Shown here one piece after another: positions 6,947 through 16,958 of a stretch of 64,000 nt of DNA; positions within the stretch are counted from its first letter, which is position 1, and the number at the start of each line of letters is the position of its first letter. Location of the stretch: assembly GCF_034006335.1 (NCBI RefSeq), contig NZ_JAWDIQ010000003.1. One strand, given 5' to 3'. Source of the stretch: Paracerasibacillus soli (lineage in GTDB: Bacteria > Bacillota > Bacilli > Bacillales > Amphibacillaceae). Below the pieces are notes generated by a model. The model did no database searches. It saw only the letters and a list, made by a program, of their open reading frames with translations, and was not told where the DNA came from. A program made the translations under genes and the position numbers.

Positions 6947-8799
6947 TTATCCTCTCAAACGATATCTTAACAATCTCATACCATTTAAAATAACTACTAA
7001 GATACTTAATTCGTGAACCAACATCCCAATGGACATGTTCATCCACTCACTAAAGAGTAAGCTAGCAAGTAAGATCAATACCACACCCACTGCAATGATG
7101 ATGTTTTGTTTCATGTTGCTTGATGTTGATTTTGTCAGGCCTAGTGCGTGTGGCAAACGGCTAAAGTCAGAGTTCATTAAAACAACATCTGATGTTTCAA
7201 TTGCAACATCTGTTCCACTTCCCATGGCGATTCCGATATCTGCTAAGGCTAGTGAAGGACTATCATTCACTCCGTCACCGACAAAGGCAATGATTTGACC
7301 TTCTGCTTGCATTTTTTCGATATAAGCAGATTTTCCTTCCGGTAGCATATGACCATGTGCTTCTGTTAACCCAAGTTCTCGAGCAACTAAATCTACGGTT
7401 CCTTGGTTGTCCCCAGAAAGAACGACAAGGTTTTTGACCCCTAGTTTTTTCAGTTTTTGAAGATCTTGTTTCACACCCGGCGGATTTGATCTCGAATACC
7501 CATTAGAACGTTTAATTCTCCGTCGACCGCAGTTAACACAAGAGAATTCCCATTTTTCTCAAAGCGTTCGACATCTTTTTTAGCTTTTTCACTTAATTTC
7601 ACATTTTCTTTTTCCATTAAAGCTACGTTACCAACGGCTATACGATGAACACCTATTTTTGCTACAATTCCGCCACCTTTAACGACTTCGGTTTCTTCAA
7701 CAGTAGATAAAGTTGTCTCGCCAATATCCTGTAGGACTGCTTTTGCTAATGGGTGTTCCGATTCACGTTCCACACTAGCTAAGTATCCTAGAACTTCCTC
7801 GGTATTATTTCCGTAAAATTCTTTTTCGGCAACTTCAGGGTTTCCTACTGTCAATGTTCCTGTTTTATCAAATACGATGGTATCCACTCTGCTAAAGTCA
7901 TTGATAACTTCACTACCTTTTAGAAGTACACCATTACGTGCGCCGTTTCCGATACCAGCGACGTTAGATACAGGTACACCGATCACTAATGCTCCAGGAC
8001 ATCCTAATACAAGGATGGTGATTGCCAATTCAATATCTTTTGAGAACAACCAAACAATAAAACCAAGGACTAAAACAGCTGGTGTATAGTATTTTGAGAA
8101 TCGGTCAATGAAACGTTCTGCTTCTGATTTGGAATCCTGTGCCTCTTCAACTAATTCGATAATTCTACCAAATGTTGTATCTTCCCCTACACGATCAGTT
8201 TGAATTTGAATCGTTCCATTTTCTAAGATAGATCCAGCAAATACTTCAGAATCAACCTTTTTACTTACAGGTAGAGATTCTCCAGTAATACTTGCTTCAT
8301 TAATGTGACCTTCACCAGTTAACACTGTTCCATCTACCGGAACTTTTGCACCCGTTTTAACTAATAAAATGTCACCTTCGTCTACATCATCGACATCTAC
8401 TTCTTCAAATTCGCCATTTTCCATTTGCTTTAAAGCACTTTCTGGTGCGAGCTCTGTTAATTCTTTAATGGCAGAACGTGTTTTGTTCAAGGTACGCTGT
8501 TCTAAATAAGAACCAAATAAGAATAGGAAAGTCACAATAGCAGACTCTTCATAGTTTTTAATTAATACTGCTCCAACAACAGCAATCGTAACTAATACAT
8601 CAATACTAACAACTTTTACTTTTAATGCTTGATAGGCTTGGATTGCAATCGGCGCCACACCAAGAATGGATGCAATGATGAGCGACCAATTGAATAACAC
8701 CATGTTGTCTAAGGAAAATCGTCCGAAGAATGCAAGTGCAATCAAAATTGCACTGATCAGTGTAATGGAATTCTTTTTACTTAATATATATCTTTGCAT
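6947..8799 (-). CDS. P1B-type metal ATPase 2, CPG motif (one frameshift as sequenced)
   Basis: A paralogue of ATPase 1 with the same corrected length (617 residues) and start context (ATG 8799, MQRYILSKKN, behind GGAGGG). It keeps TGESLP, LGCPGALVIGVP, DKTGTLT, HPLAKAV and GDGVNDSP, and again lacks an N-terminal HMA domain. The frame breaks near 7482, where the read is CGCCGGG. The paralogue encodes RDQIRPGVKQDLQ there, so one C is missing. With HMA3 downstream it forms a second copy of the ATPase-HMA module. A perfect FNR box precedes it. The likely role is efflux of a divalent metal, possibly iron given the Dps and Ric-like neighbours, but specificity is inferred only. Confidence 0.9.
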
Positions 8800-8842
8800 G
8801 TTGATTCCCTCCAATTTCATTTTCATTTGTATTCCTTGTCGA

Positions 8843-8891
8843 TGACTCTAGTATAGGATGTTTCTATGAAATAAAAATTGATTCGGATCAA
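8843..8891 (-). promoter_or_regulatory. FNR-type promoter of P1B ATPase 2
   Basis: The -10 TATACT (8855-8850) puts the start near 8843. The box TTGATTCGGATCAA at 8878-8891 matches the FNR consensus TTGAT-N4-ATCAA perfectly and is centred 41.5 bp upstream. Confidence 0.8.
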
Positions 8892-9052
8892 GTTCTATTG
8901 TAAAAGTGAAAAATTACAAAAGAACAGCAAAACAAAACCAACTGTGTTACGGAATAACTCTTATATATTATCGAACATACAATCAAAAAAATTCATTATA
9001 TTGTACATTCTTTATTCAGCAGGCTTTAGAAAAGCATTTAAAACAGCAAACT

Positions 9053-9084
9053 AAAACGCTCATAAATTTATTCTGAGCGTTTTT
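9053..9084 (+). terminator. Bidirectional-looking terminator between the two modules
   Basis: AAAACGCTCA (9053-9062) pairs with TGAGCGTTTT (9074-9083), with A-rich and T-rich flanks. Confidence 0.65.
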
Positions 9085-9101
9085 ATCTTAATATTTAATT
9101 T

Positions 9102-9155
9102 TTCTTCTTCAACTAAACTGCCCCATTAGTTTAAGTGCATATTTTCACAAAATCC
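9102..9155 (+). repeat. Diverged direct repeat flanking the metal island, copy B
   Basis: TTCTTCTTCAACTAAACTGC and the following bases share aligned blocks with 1363-1414 in the same orientation. It lies between the island and the recombinase operon. Confidence 0.5.
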
Positions 9156-9313
9156 ACCATCATTTCAATTATTTCTATAAATTCAGTTTACACCGAATTA
9201 CTTCGTTTTGTAAGTTCTTTTAAGACGAAAAACTTCATAAATTTAAATGGATTTCTTCACAAACCATAAGAAAGGGAGCGAAGGGATACATGTTATTAAG
9301 TTTTTACTTTGAA

Positions 9314-9898
9314 TTAGTCAAATAAATCTCTGTTCCTGCCGATAAAGTCAACTATTTCTACATTTTCTTTCCTATCCAGAGAGAGTGGCTCTTTGGTTTC
9401 TCTTGTTCTGTACTGCTCTCTATATGTGCTTTGTCCAATTGTTTCTAGATATTCCTTTTCGAAATGGTCACGTTCTTCTTTTAGAAGAGACACTTTTTCT
9501 TCTAATATTTGAATTTTTTCTTTCGAAGCACTTTCTTTTTTTCGAAGTGTTACTTCAAGTCCACTCACTTTAGAAGCCATTTTTAAAATATTATTTACAA
9601 ATATGTCATATGACTTCAATTTTGTTAGAAGTACTTTTTCATTATATTTGTATTTCTCATAAATAGTTAATACATTATCTAAGGGAAGGGGATTAATGTC
9701 CCTAGAATCGTTGTAGGGGTTATTGAAAGCCTGATTTAACTGTTCGATCTTCTTTGCCATACGTGTTCGCCATACTGTCTTAGATACCCCTGTATGCTTC
9801 TCTAATAGGTATGGCGTTAAATCTTCAGTTATCTCACTACGAGTTTGTCTTAAAAGTTCTAGCAAGTCTTCGTTAGTGTATTTTTTAGGTCTTGCCAC
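9314..9898 (-). CDS. TnpC-like coiled-coil accessory protein of the recombinase module
   Basis: About 194 residues from GTG 9898, preferred because AGGAG lies nine bases upstream inside the end of the previous gene; an earlier ATG at 9913 is also possible. The N-terminus (ARPKKYTNEDLLELLRQ, then GVSKTVWRTRM) looks like a helix-turn-helix that could bind DNA. A long heptad-like coiled coil follows (about 110-165). The layout and position, immediately after the recombinase genes, recall TnpC of Tn554, which influences transposition frequency and orientation, but the protein is longer than the 125 residues I recall for TnpC. One base separates it from the upstream stop codon (TGA-A-GTG), so translation is probably coupled. 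The exact role is unknown. Confidence 0.7.
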   Translation of the reverse strand: MARPKKYTNEDLLELLRQTRSEITEDLTPYLLEKHTGVSKTVWRTRMAKKIEQLNQAFNNPYNDSRDINPLPLDNVLTIYEKYKYNEKVLLTKLKSYDIFVNNILKMASKVSGLEVTLRKKESASKEKIQILEEKVSLLKEERDHFEKEYLETIGQSTYREQYRTRETKEPLSLDRKENVEIVDFIGRNRDLFD

Positions 9899-9899
9899 T

Positions 9900-11600
9900 T
9901 CAATTCTCCTCATTTCCCTGATTTTTTTCTGATACTTGCATAATTAATGCTTCAGTTCTCGCTATGTCTTCAATTGTCTTATTAATGGATTTTGTTACGC
10001 TGTTTACTTGTTCGTTTAAATCAATAGGTGTGTTCAGGTGTTCCTTGTTTTGATTCATGTTGTTCATTAATTTTTGGAAAACAATATAGTATGTGTCCAG
10101 TTGATCTTTATATTGCTTATTAAGCCGTACTGAAGTCTCATCAAGTAGTCTTAATGTGTTTTCCCTGTTCTCCACATCTAATAGGAAAAACGGGCATAAT
10201 AAGCAATTTGGAACACAGTTACTAGGAAATTCTTTATCTGTACAATATCCACCCTCAATTTGTCGGAAATAACTTCTATTCGTCCTATTTAAAACACTTT
10301 CAGTTTTAAGGTTTTGAACAACAGGAAGGTTCTCAACTTCTTCCTTTGTATAGAAATCAGTAATTTTCATTTGCTTATTTTTTATCTGTTCACTTAATAA
10401 TCTTACTTTACTTTCTAGAAAAGTTTCTAAATGATTTGCATAGTGGTTTTGTGTGTATAAACTAGCATGCCCTGCCATTTGGCTAATAGTTAGAGGGTCA
10501 ATGCCCTGCATTCTCATGTTGCATATTGCTAAGTGCCGTGTTGAATTCGCACTTAATTGTTCAATATCACTGGATTGAATTACTTCTTTGTAAAAGAATT
10601 TCAGCAATGAATTGAACATGTCAGTTGTAGTATGAATATTTTTTCCATGTGAAATAATTTTAGAAACTTTCTTGTTATGTTTGGTGTAGTATCTCGCTCG
10701 CATGTATATAGGGAATAAATAGGAACGTTCCTCTGCTGATATATCAACAGTGCAATAATGTTCACTTAAGTTAATATATGACTCTATTAATTCACCTATA
10801 TCTTGTGTAATGTGAAATTCCGTTTGGGGTGGGATGTGGTTTGGATACTTTGGTTTGCTTCTCTTAACTGTTAATTGATATTGACCATTTACTTTTTTTA
10901 AATTGCTTTTCTGTAACCGCACAAACTCATGTGGTCGCATTGGAATGAACATAGTTAGTTGCCACCAAATAAATATAGGAAGATATTTCTCTTTCAGTAC
11001 AGAGGAGGTTTCTTCGTTTAAGAAAAAATTATATAGTTCATTACTAAATGTTAAAATATCTTCAAATGGAGGTAGTGTTTTAGTTTTTGATTGATAGGGT
11101 TTAATATCGCTCTCCATTAAACGAGAAATAAATTTTTCACCATGTTCAGGCATGAAGAAATTAAAAAACTCTAGATTATAGGTAATATGGCTATACTTAA
11201 AGGACTCAGGTACTTCCAATAAAACATACTCATAGAAGTCCTCCACTTTTTCTTCGCTATACAAGTTTGTCTTAAAAATAGAATCTTTAATAATTTTCAA
11301 TTTGCGAATAATGGTTCTTACTGTAAGCCCATTATCCATTAAGAGTAGAGTGTAGCATTTAAGGGCGACATTAACATTGGAAAACATATCTAGATCAAAT
11401 GATAGTCTTAACCTAGTGCCTCTTGTTCCCAATGTCCATAAGAACCAACTTTTATCATTATACTGACATCCTTCAATAATTCCATTTCTTTTGTAGAATT
11501 TAAAACGTTCTTTATAATGGTCAGCCATTTTTATCGAAAATTTCTCGTCATTTTCAATATGAAGGGTGTGGTTGTCAAATATATGAACTTCATCCGCCAT
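9900..11600 (-). CDS. Tyrosine recombinase 3 of the element
   Basis: About 566 residues from ATG 11600 (MADEVHIFDN) behind TTGGAGTG. The C-terminal catalytic domain (about 200-400) shows MRPHEFVRL with the first Arg, STRHLAICNMR with the box II residues, and MAGHASLYTQNHYANH with the last His and the nucleophilic Tyr. After the catalytic domain comes a Cys-rich stretch, YCTDKEFPSNCVPNCLLC, that may hold a metal, then a coiled tail. The gene sits five bases after the stop of recombinase 2 and one base before the accessory gene, so the four genes form one leftward operon. Several tyrosine recombinases in a row are known from Tn554 (TnpA, TnpB) and from RIT elements; this protein matches neither exactly as far as I can tell. 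Confidence 0.82.
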   Translation of the reverse strand: MADEVHIFDNHTLHIENDEKFSIKMADHYKERFKFYKRNGIIEGCQYNDKSWFLWTLGTRGTRLRLSFDLDMFSNVNVALKCYTLLLMDNGLTVRTIIRKLKIIKDSIFKTNLYSEEKVEDFYEYVLLEVPESFKYSHITYNLEFFNFFMPEHGEKFISRLMESDIKPYQSKTKTLPPFEDILTFSNELYNFFLNEETSSVLKEKYLPIFIWWQLTMFIPMRPHEFVRLQKSNLKKVNGQYQLTVKRSKPKYPNHIPPQTEFHITQDIGELIESYINLSEHYCTVDISAEERSYLFPIYMRARYYTKHNKKVSKIISHGKNIHTTTDMFNSLLKFFYKEVIQSSDIEQLSANSTRHLAICNMRMQGIDPLTISQMAGHASLYTQNHYANHLETFLESKVRLLSEQIKNKQMKITDFYTKEEVENLPVVQNLKTESVLNRTNRSYFRQIEGGYCTDKEFPSNCVPNCLLCPFFLLDVENRENTLRLLDETSVRLNKQYKDQLDTYYIVFQKLMNNMNQNKEHLNTPIDLNEQVNSVTKSINKTIEDIARTEALIMQVSEKNQGNEEN

Positions 11601-11605
11601 TATTA

Positions 11606-13944
11606 TCACTCCAACATTTTAGTTTGAACAGAAGACAATTTCATTTTCAAGTCATCGAAGTCAAAATATTCATTAGCATATTCCTTGCTAAATGTTTTAA
11701 CTGATTGATTTACAACAGCTAACAAATTTAAAATAAGATAAGTCAATTTCATTCGTCTATTGTAATTTTGGTTCTCAGTAATCCTTAAATCCTCAATTAA
11801 GTCGTCAATTTCTTTCTTTGCACTTAACAAAAATGACACTTTAGGAATTAAGTACTTACAAGAACTACAGTTGCGTCCGGGTTGATTACATTCCCCACTA
11901 ACGAAGCATTGACCTTCTAATCGGTAGGAGGGCATATTCCCATTATGAATACCTATTAATTTTTGATCCAGTTTCTCTTTTGAGAGTTGAATGACTTGTT
12001 GTGAAACACTTAGTAGTTTTTTTCTTTGGTCAAAGTAAAAAGCACTAGAATTTCTAAGTCTTCTGGTGAAAATACTTTGATAAGTGCTTCAATTGATTCC
12101 GTTTTTTCTTCCTTACTCAATTCCTTTTCACTTTGTTTTATGGATAAATCCACCATTAAAGAATACAGAAAGCCAAAATGTCCTCTTCGGTACAAATGTC
12201 TGAAAATATCATCGAAATCGTCACCTGTAGGTAGCACATAGTGCTGTATAGTGTCAACATTTTTGTGACCACGTAATCTAGTGGAAATTGCATTGGCAGC
12301 ACCTGCGTGTTTGTCCATATTTCTTGCTGTGACATAACTATATGTCAATAAAGATTTAGTTGTCTTTTTAAAAGAAAATGAAGGCACATCTCCTTCAAAC
12401 ATGTAATTAAAATAATTCACGTCTTTTGAAGGTTTTATATAGTTAGGGAATAGTGTGTCTGTATCATAATCCCTTTCTCTTCTAAACAACTCTAACAACG
12501 ATATTGCTGTTGCAAATGTTATAGTCATGTCAGTAGGAACAAATAACTCGTTTAATGCATTGGTTTTATTTATGATGAAACGGTTATTTTTCTGTAAGTC
12601 GTTAATCAACTTTATGCTTTTCTCGGGTGGCAATATATTTTTCTTAAACCAGTTGAAACTTAAATGTTGAGTATTAAGTATGTTTAGGTTTGGGCTTGGC
12701 ATTTTAATAATGTCTGGAAATCTCCATGCATTACTAAATGTCATTATTAGTAAAAACCAATCTTGACAATAGGTTTGACTGTTAATGGCTTTTTCAAGAT
12801 GTCTATTTATATCATTCACTTGTCGATACATATTGTAAAATTCTTCTCTAGAATATGTTTCAATTTTGTTTTTTTGGTATACTCTAGTCCTAACTACTGG
12901 GACAGTGGAGTAATTGGTTTCCGTTTTTGTCATAATGAATTTCAAAAACTTTCCCAACACTTCCTTGTACTTTTTCAGTAACGATTCATTTAAAAATAGC
13001 ATTTCAAGTTCCTTATTGCTGTACAGATATATCTCTTTTGTTAGTAAGGGTTTAATGTTCATATACGTCTTAGACAAACTTGTAACATAATTGTACACAT
13101 ATAGAGTTCTTGTATTGGCAATGTAGTCACTAACAAAGTCGTAATACAGATTGTGAGTAGCTGGAAAGCCATCTTTAAAACTGTAATTCCTTAGCATATT
13201 GTTAAAACGATCAATTGGCTCTTTTTCCTCACTGAAATCAGAAAGAGAGTTTCTATCGCCAAATACTACCTTTTTGGAGTATAAATCTAGTAAAATAGGA
13301 TAGTCGTTAATATGGACATAAGTATGGGAGTTAGAACTATCTGTAGTTGAGAAGTCTGCTGAATTAGGTAATTGTTTATATTTAATAAGATGCTTAACGT
13401 ACCACTTAGGACAACCTAATTTTTTAACTACTTTCATATACAGGATGTAGTCTTTGTTATGCATTACATTATTCAAGGTTAACGCTGTTCCGTTTAATGT
13501 TGTAAAAGTTCTTTCATTATTTATAGGTTTAACGGAGGCAATTTCCTCCTCAATTTTATCTCTACGATATTTTATTTTATTAACCAAACCTGACATAGAG
13601 ATTCTAGTATCTTTGTTTTTCTTCAGGATATGTTGAATTTGGCTAATAGTTAATATGGACCCAAACTGCTCTTCTAATTCTTTAGAACTTACATATTCAG
13701 GTGAGTCTTTCAACAGGTAATGGTAGTTTTCATGTTTTGTAATATAATTCAGGACACTCTCTCTATCCCAGTAATAGTTATTTTTTTCTTTAGTGACCCT
13801 AATTAAATTTACAGGTTTTAAATAATCAATTACCGTTTTAGTTGATATGCCTAATAAATTACTAACTTCCATAGTACCTAAAGGTCTATTTCCGTTTTCT
13901 AATTCTTTTATTTTCAAATAAAGTTGTTCCTGTGTCCAAATCAT
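11606..13944 (-). CDS. Tyrosine recombinase 2 of the element, large, with N-terminal HTH (one frameshift as sequenced)
   Basis: About 779 residues after correcting a homopolymer error near 12015 (an A7 run on the coding strand). Before it the frame ends TLTKEKNY; afterwards it continues LLSVSQQVIQLSKEKLDQ to the stop at 11606, without a new start. The N-terminus carries an excisionase-like helix-turn-helix (MEVSNLLGISTKTVIDYL). The C-terminal catalytic part includes FSNAWRFPDI with the first Arg and LRGHKNVDTIQHYV with the terminal His and Tyr. The tail after the frameshift holds a Cys cluster, GQCFVSGECNQPGRNCSSC, similar in placement to that of recombinase 3. The size and middle position recall TnpB of Tn554 (630 residues as I remember). 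Confidence 0.8.
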
Positions 13945-14489
13945 GTATAACGCCCCTTATTCATATTCCCAAGCATTTTCATACATTTTATTTAACACTT
14001 CATTAACTCCATTCAAGAAGGTTTCACTTTGCTCCATATAAGATAAAGAAGACTCAATATTGCTATCTCCCCGTGCAATTGCCACATCTAGTGGATTACC
14101 AGTACTTTCTGCGATCCAATTGGAAAAAGTGCCACGTCCAATATGAGTACTCCACCTTCTATTGCTTAAATAAAGCCCGTAACTACTTGCCTCTAGATTA
14201 TCGCTTTGCAATAACTTTTCTATGAATATCTTTTTCAATCTATTAAATTGTTGTTGATATGTGCGTCCACTCATAGGAAAACCATTTTTATCCACAAATA
14301 AAGCATCCTGACCAGTTATATCGTCATATGTCTTTGAGTGCTGTTCATATATTAAAGGTAGTAATCTATTAGCAAACACCACCTGTATTCTTGGTTTTTT
14401 AACCCCATCTGTTCCGTCGAAATCCTTCAAGTCAGTTTCTCAAAGTCCTCTCTCGGATATCAAGTTCTAATCCAAATTCACCATATGAA

Positions 14490-14494
14490 CCTTT
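14490..14494 (+). repeat. Target duplication CCTTT, left of the IS21 element
   Basis: CCTTT here and at 16954-16958 immediately flank the insertion; one copy belongs to the original recombinase 1 gene. Confidence 0.85.
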
Positions 14495-14592
14495 TGTATA
14501 TGGTACTCTAAAATTGAACCACCATCGCACTTGAAAACTGAACCACTTCAGTAGAAAATATCCTTAGCAACTGTCGCTAAGGGGAAGCTGGA

Positions 14593-16026
14593 GTGATTAC
14601 TTTGAAGATGAAACAAGAAATAATCCAATTGCATTTAGAAGGTTTGAGTGAACGGAAAATTGCAAAACAAACAAAGAAAGCAAGAAATACAGTACGTAAA
14701 TATAAGCAGTTTAAACAAAGTAGACACGAGGATGTACAAAACCTACCGATTACGGAAGAGGTCCTTCGACCTCCAACTTACAAGAAAAGAAAAGGAAAAC
14801 AAAGAGCATTAACAGAAAAAATAAAAGCTAAACTAAGAAGCTATATCAAGGAAAACCAATGGAAAAAAGAGCATTATATGTCAAAGCAACAAATGAAAAT
14901 GACAGATATGCATGAAAAACTATTGGATGAAGGACACGATATTAGCTATACAACGGTACGTAATTTCGTAAACAAAGAAACATCAAAAGCGAAAGAGGTA
15001 TTTATTCGTCGACATGCCGAAGCAGGATATGAAGTTGAATTTGATTGGGGAGAAATTAAGCTAGAGATTGATCAAAAATTAAAAGTATATTATTTAGCGA
15101 TTTTCACTTTACCGTACAGTAATTATCGATTTGCGAGAATATATGAATCTCAATCTATGGTTTGTGTGCTAGATGTTCATACTGAATTTATTAATCATAT
15201 CGGATTCATACCAAAGGTATTTACTTATGACAATATGAGAACAGTCGTGAAGCAATTCGTTGGCACAGAAAGAAAAATAACTGATAGTATGGTTCACTTA
15301 TCGAATTATTATGAGTTTAACATTCGGTTATGCCAACCAAGAAAAGGTAATGAAAAAGGCCATGTAGAAAGAAGTGTTGATTTCATTCGTAGAAAGGCAT
15401 TTTCAGCGGTATACTCTTTCCAAAGTTTAAATGAAGCAAGTATGCATTTAGAAACCACGTTAGTAAAATTAAATAAAAGAACTCATCACGAACATAAAGT
15501 GTCACATCATGAATTATTGGGGCAAGAAGCAGTGCAGTCTAGACCTGCTATGTCATCCTTTGATCCAGCAGATATGATAGAGGTAAGAGTGGATAAATAT
15601 AGCACGGTTGTTTTTAAGCAAAATCATTATTCTGTCCCTGAGGGACATGTTGGAAAGTATATTAAGGCCAAAGTAGGTGCAAAGAAAATAAAGTTATTTG
15701 TAGAAGGTGAACTGGTCGCTACACATGAACGATGTTGGGGATTGCATCAATGGATTATGGATATTAATCATTATTTAAAAACATTTGAAAGGAAAAAAGG
15801 TGCTATCGCCCAAAGTGAATGTTTGAGGCAAGCACCAACAAAAATTAAAAATATCTACTATGAACATTATATAGGAAAAGAAAAAGAATTTCTAGAGTTA
15901 ATCCTTTATATACAAATGAATAACAATATTGATGAAGTGATAAGCGCCATTGAGCAGCTTAAAGCCATACGGATGGATCATGTTTCGACAGAAAGAATTT
16001 TGTTTCTATGCGAACAATCTCTATGA
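14593..16026 (+). CDS. istA: IS21-family transposase IstA
   Basis: 477 residues. An N-terminal helix-turn-helix (LSERKIAKQTKKARNTVRKY) recognises the element ends. The DDE catalytic core is visible: VEFDWGE with the first Asp, FTYDNMR with the second, and KGHVERSV with the Glu. A C-terminal beta-rich segment (HYSVPEGHVGKYI) follows. It catalyses strand transfer together with the IstB helper. The frame is intact, unlike many neighbours. Confidence 0.95.
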   Translation: MITLKMKQEIIQLHLEGLSERKIAKQTKKARNTVRKYKQFKQSRHEDVQNLPITEEVLRPPTYKKRKGKQRALTEKIKAKLRSYIKENQWKKEHYMSKQQMKMTDMHEKLLDEGHDISYTTVRNFVNKETSKAKEVFIRRHAEAGYEVEFDWGEIKLEIDQKLKVYYLAIFTLPYSNYRFARIYESQSMVCVLDVHTEFINHIGFIPKVFTYDNMRTVVKQFVGTERKITDSMVHLSNYYEFNIRLCQPRKGNEKGHVERSVDFIRRKAFSAVYSFQSLNEASMHLETTLVKLNKRTHHEHKVSHHELLGQEAVQSRPAMSSFDPADMIEVRVDKYSTVVFKQNHYSVPEGHVGKYIKAKVGAKKIKLFVEGELVATHERCWGLHQWIMDINHYLKTFERKKGAIAQSECLRQAPTKIKNIYYEHYIGKEKEFLELILYIQMNNNIDEVISAIEQLKAIRMDHVSTERILFLCEQSL

Positions 16027-16129
16027 GCGAAGGTCATTCAATGCAGAGTGACGATATAACTAAGCAAGCGGAAAATAACATGATGGCATATGCAACATTA
16101 TTTAATCAATTAGAGGAGGTCACTTCATC

Positions 16130-16888
16130 ATGACAATGAAAGAACAAGTTATTCAAATGTGTAAGGATCTTAGATTACCAAGTATACGAAAACTAGTTAA
16201 CGAAGAAACATCATTTACACAACCAGAACAAGCCATTAAAATCCTGCATCAAGTGTTGATGCAGGAAAAGGAAGATAGATTTATTCGAGCAAAACAAAAT
16301 AGAATTCGTACGGCAAATTTCCCGCAAAAGAAGTTATTAGAAGAATTATCTCTGGAGGCATTGCCTCCACAAGCACAACAAAAAATACCTATTTTAAAAC
16401 AGTTAGATTTCATTAAGGAAGGACAAAATGTCATATTAACAGGATCGCCTGGTACTGGTAAAACCCATACGGCTATTGGGATAGGTATGGAAGCTTGTTT
16501 AACTGGATATAAAGTGTTTTTTGCGACGGTACCTTCACTTATCAATCAATTAAAAGAAAGTAGGTCAGATCGAACGCTTCGTTCATTTGAACTGAAATTT
16601 GAAAAATATGACTTAGTTATAATTGATGAACTTGGTTATATCTCCTTCGATAAAGAAGGTGCAGAATTATTGTTTACCCATCTTTCCTTACGTGCAGGAA
16701 GAAAATCAACGATTATAACAAGTAACTTACCATTTACAAGATGGAATGAAATATTTCATTATCAAGTACTCACGGCTGCGTTAACAGACCGATTAACACA
16801 TAAATCGCATGTTTTAAATATGAATGGCCCATCTTTTAGAATGCGTGAGACGGAGGAATGGCTAAAAAACGAATCAACTGATGAATAA
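16130..16888 (+). CDS. istB: IS21-family helper ATPase IstB
   Basis: 252 residues, an AAA+ ATPase of the DnaC/IstB group. The Walker A motif is GSPGTGKTHTAIG and Walker B is LVIIDELGYISFD. IstB regulates target choice and activates IstA. ATG 16130 follows a GAGGAGG site by ten bases; ATG 16136 is an alternative. It lies about 100 bases behind istA, the usual pairing. Confidence 0.95.
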   Translation: MTMKEQVIQMCKDLRLPSIRKLVNEETSFTQPEQAIKILHQVLMQEKEDRFIRAKQNRIRTANFPQKKLLEELSLEALPPQAQQKIPILKQLDFIKEGQNVILTGSPGTGKTHTAIGIGMEACLTGYKVFFATVPSLINQLKESRSDRTLRSFELKFEKYDLVIIDELGYISFDKEGAELLFTHLSLRAGRKSTIITSNLPFTRWNEIFHYQVLTAALTDRLTHKSHVLNMNGPSFRMRETEEWLKNESTDE

Positions 16889-16953
16889 TTATTTATTTTA
16901 GGGTGGTTCAAAATTTAATTGCGAAGTGGCTCACTTTTCACTTGCGAAATACA

Positions 16954-16958
16954 CCTTT
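16954..16958 (+). repeat. Target duplication CCTTT, right of the IS21 element
   Basis: Second copy of the 5-bp duplication; see 14490-14494. Confidence 0.85.

Larger units (their letters stand above)
8892..9313. other. Intergenic region between metal island and recombinase operon
   Basis: No gene is seen. It contains a terminator (9053-9084), the second flanking repeat (9102-9155) and otherwise AT-rich sequence. Confidence 0.5.
14495..16953 (+). mobile_element. IS21-family insertion sequence, complete, 2459 bp
   Basis: The ends are TGTAT and ATACA. The inward sequences align as AAAA-n-TGA-n-CCAC followed by TCGCA at both ends (left about 14511-14530, right complement near 16920-16940). The element carries istA and istB in the usual order and a 5-bp CCTTT target duplication. 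It is inserted in recombinase 1 of the larger element, opposite to that gene's direction. Both istA and istB are intact, so it may still be active. Confidence 0.92.
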
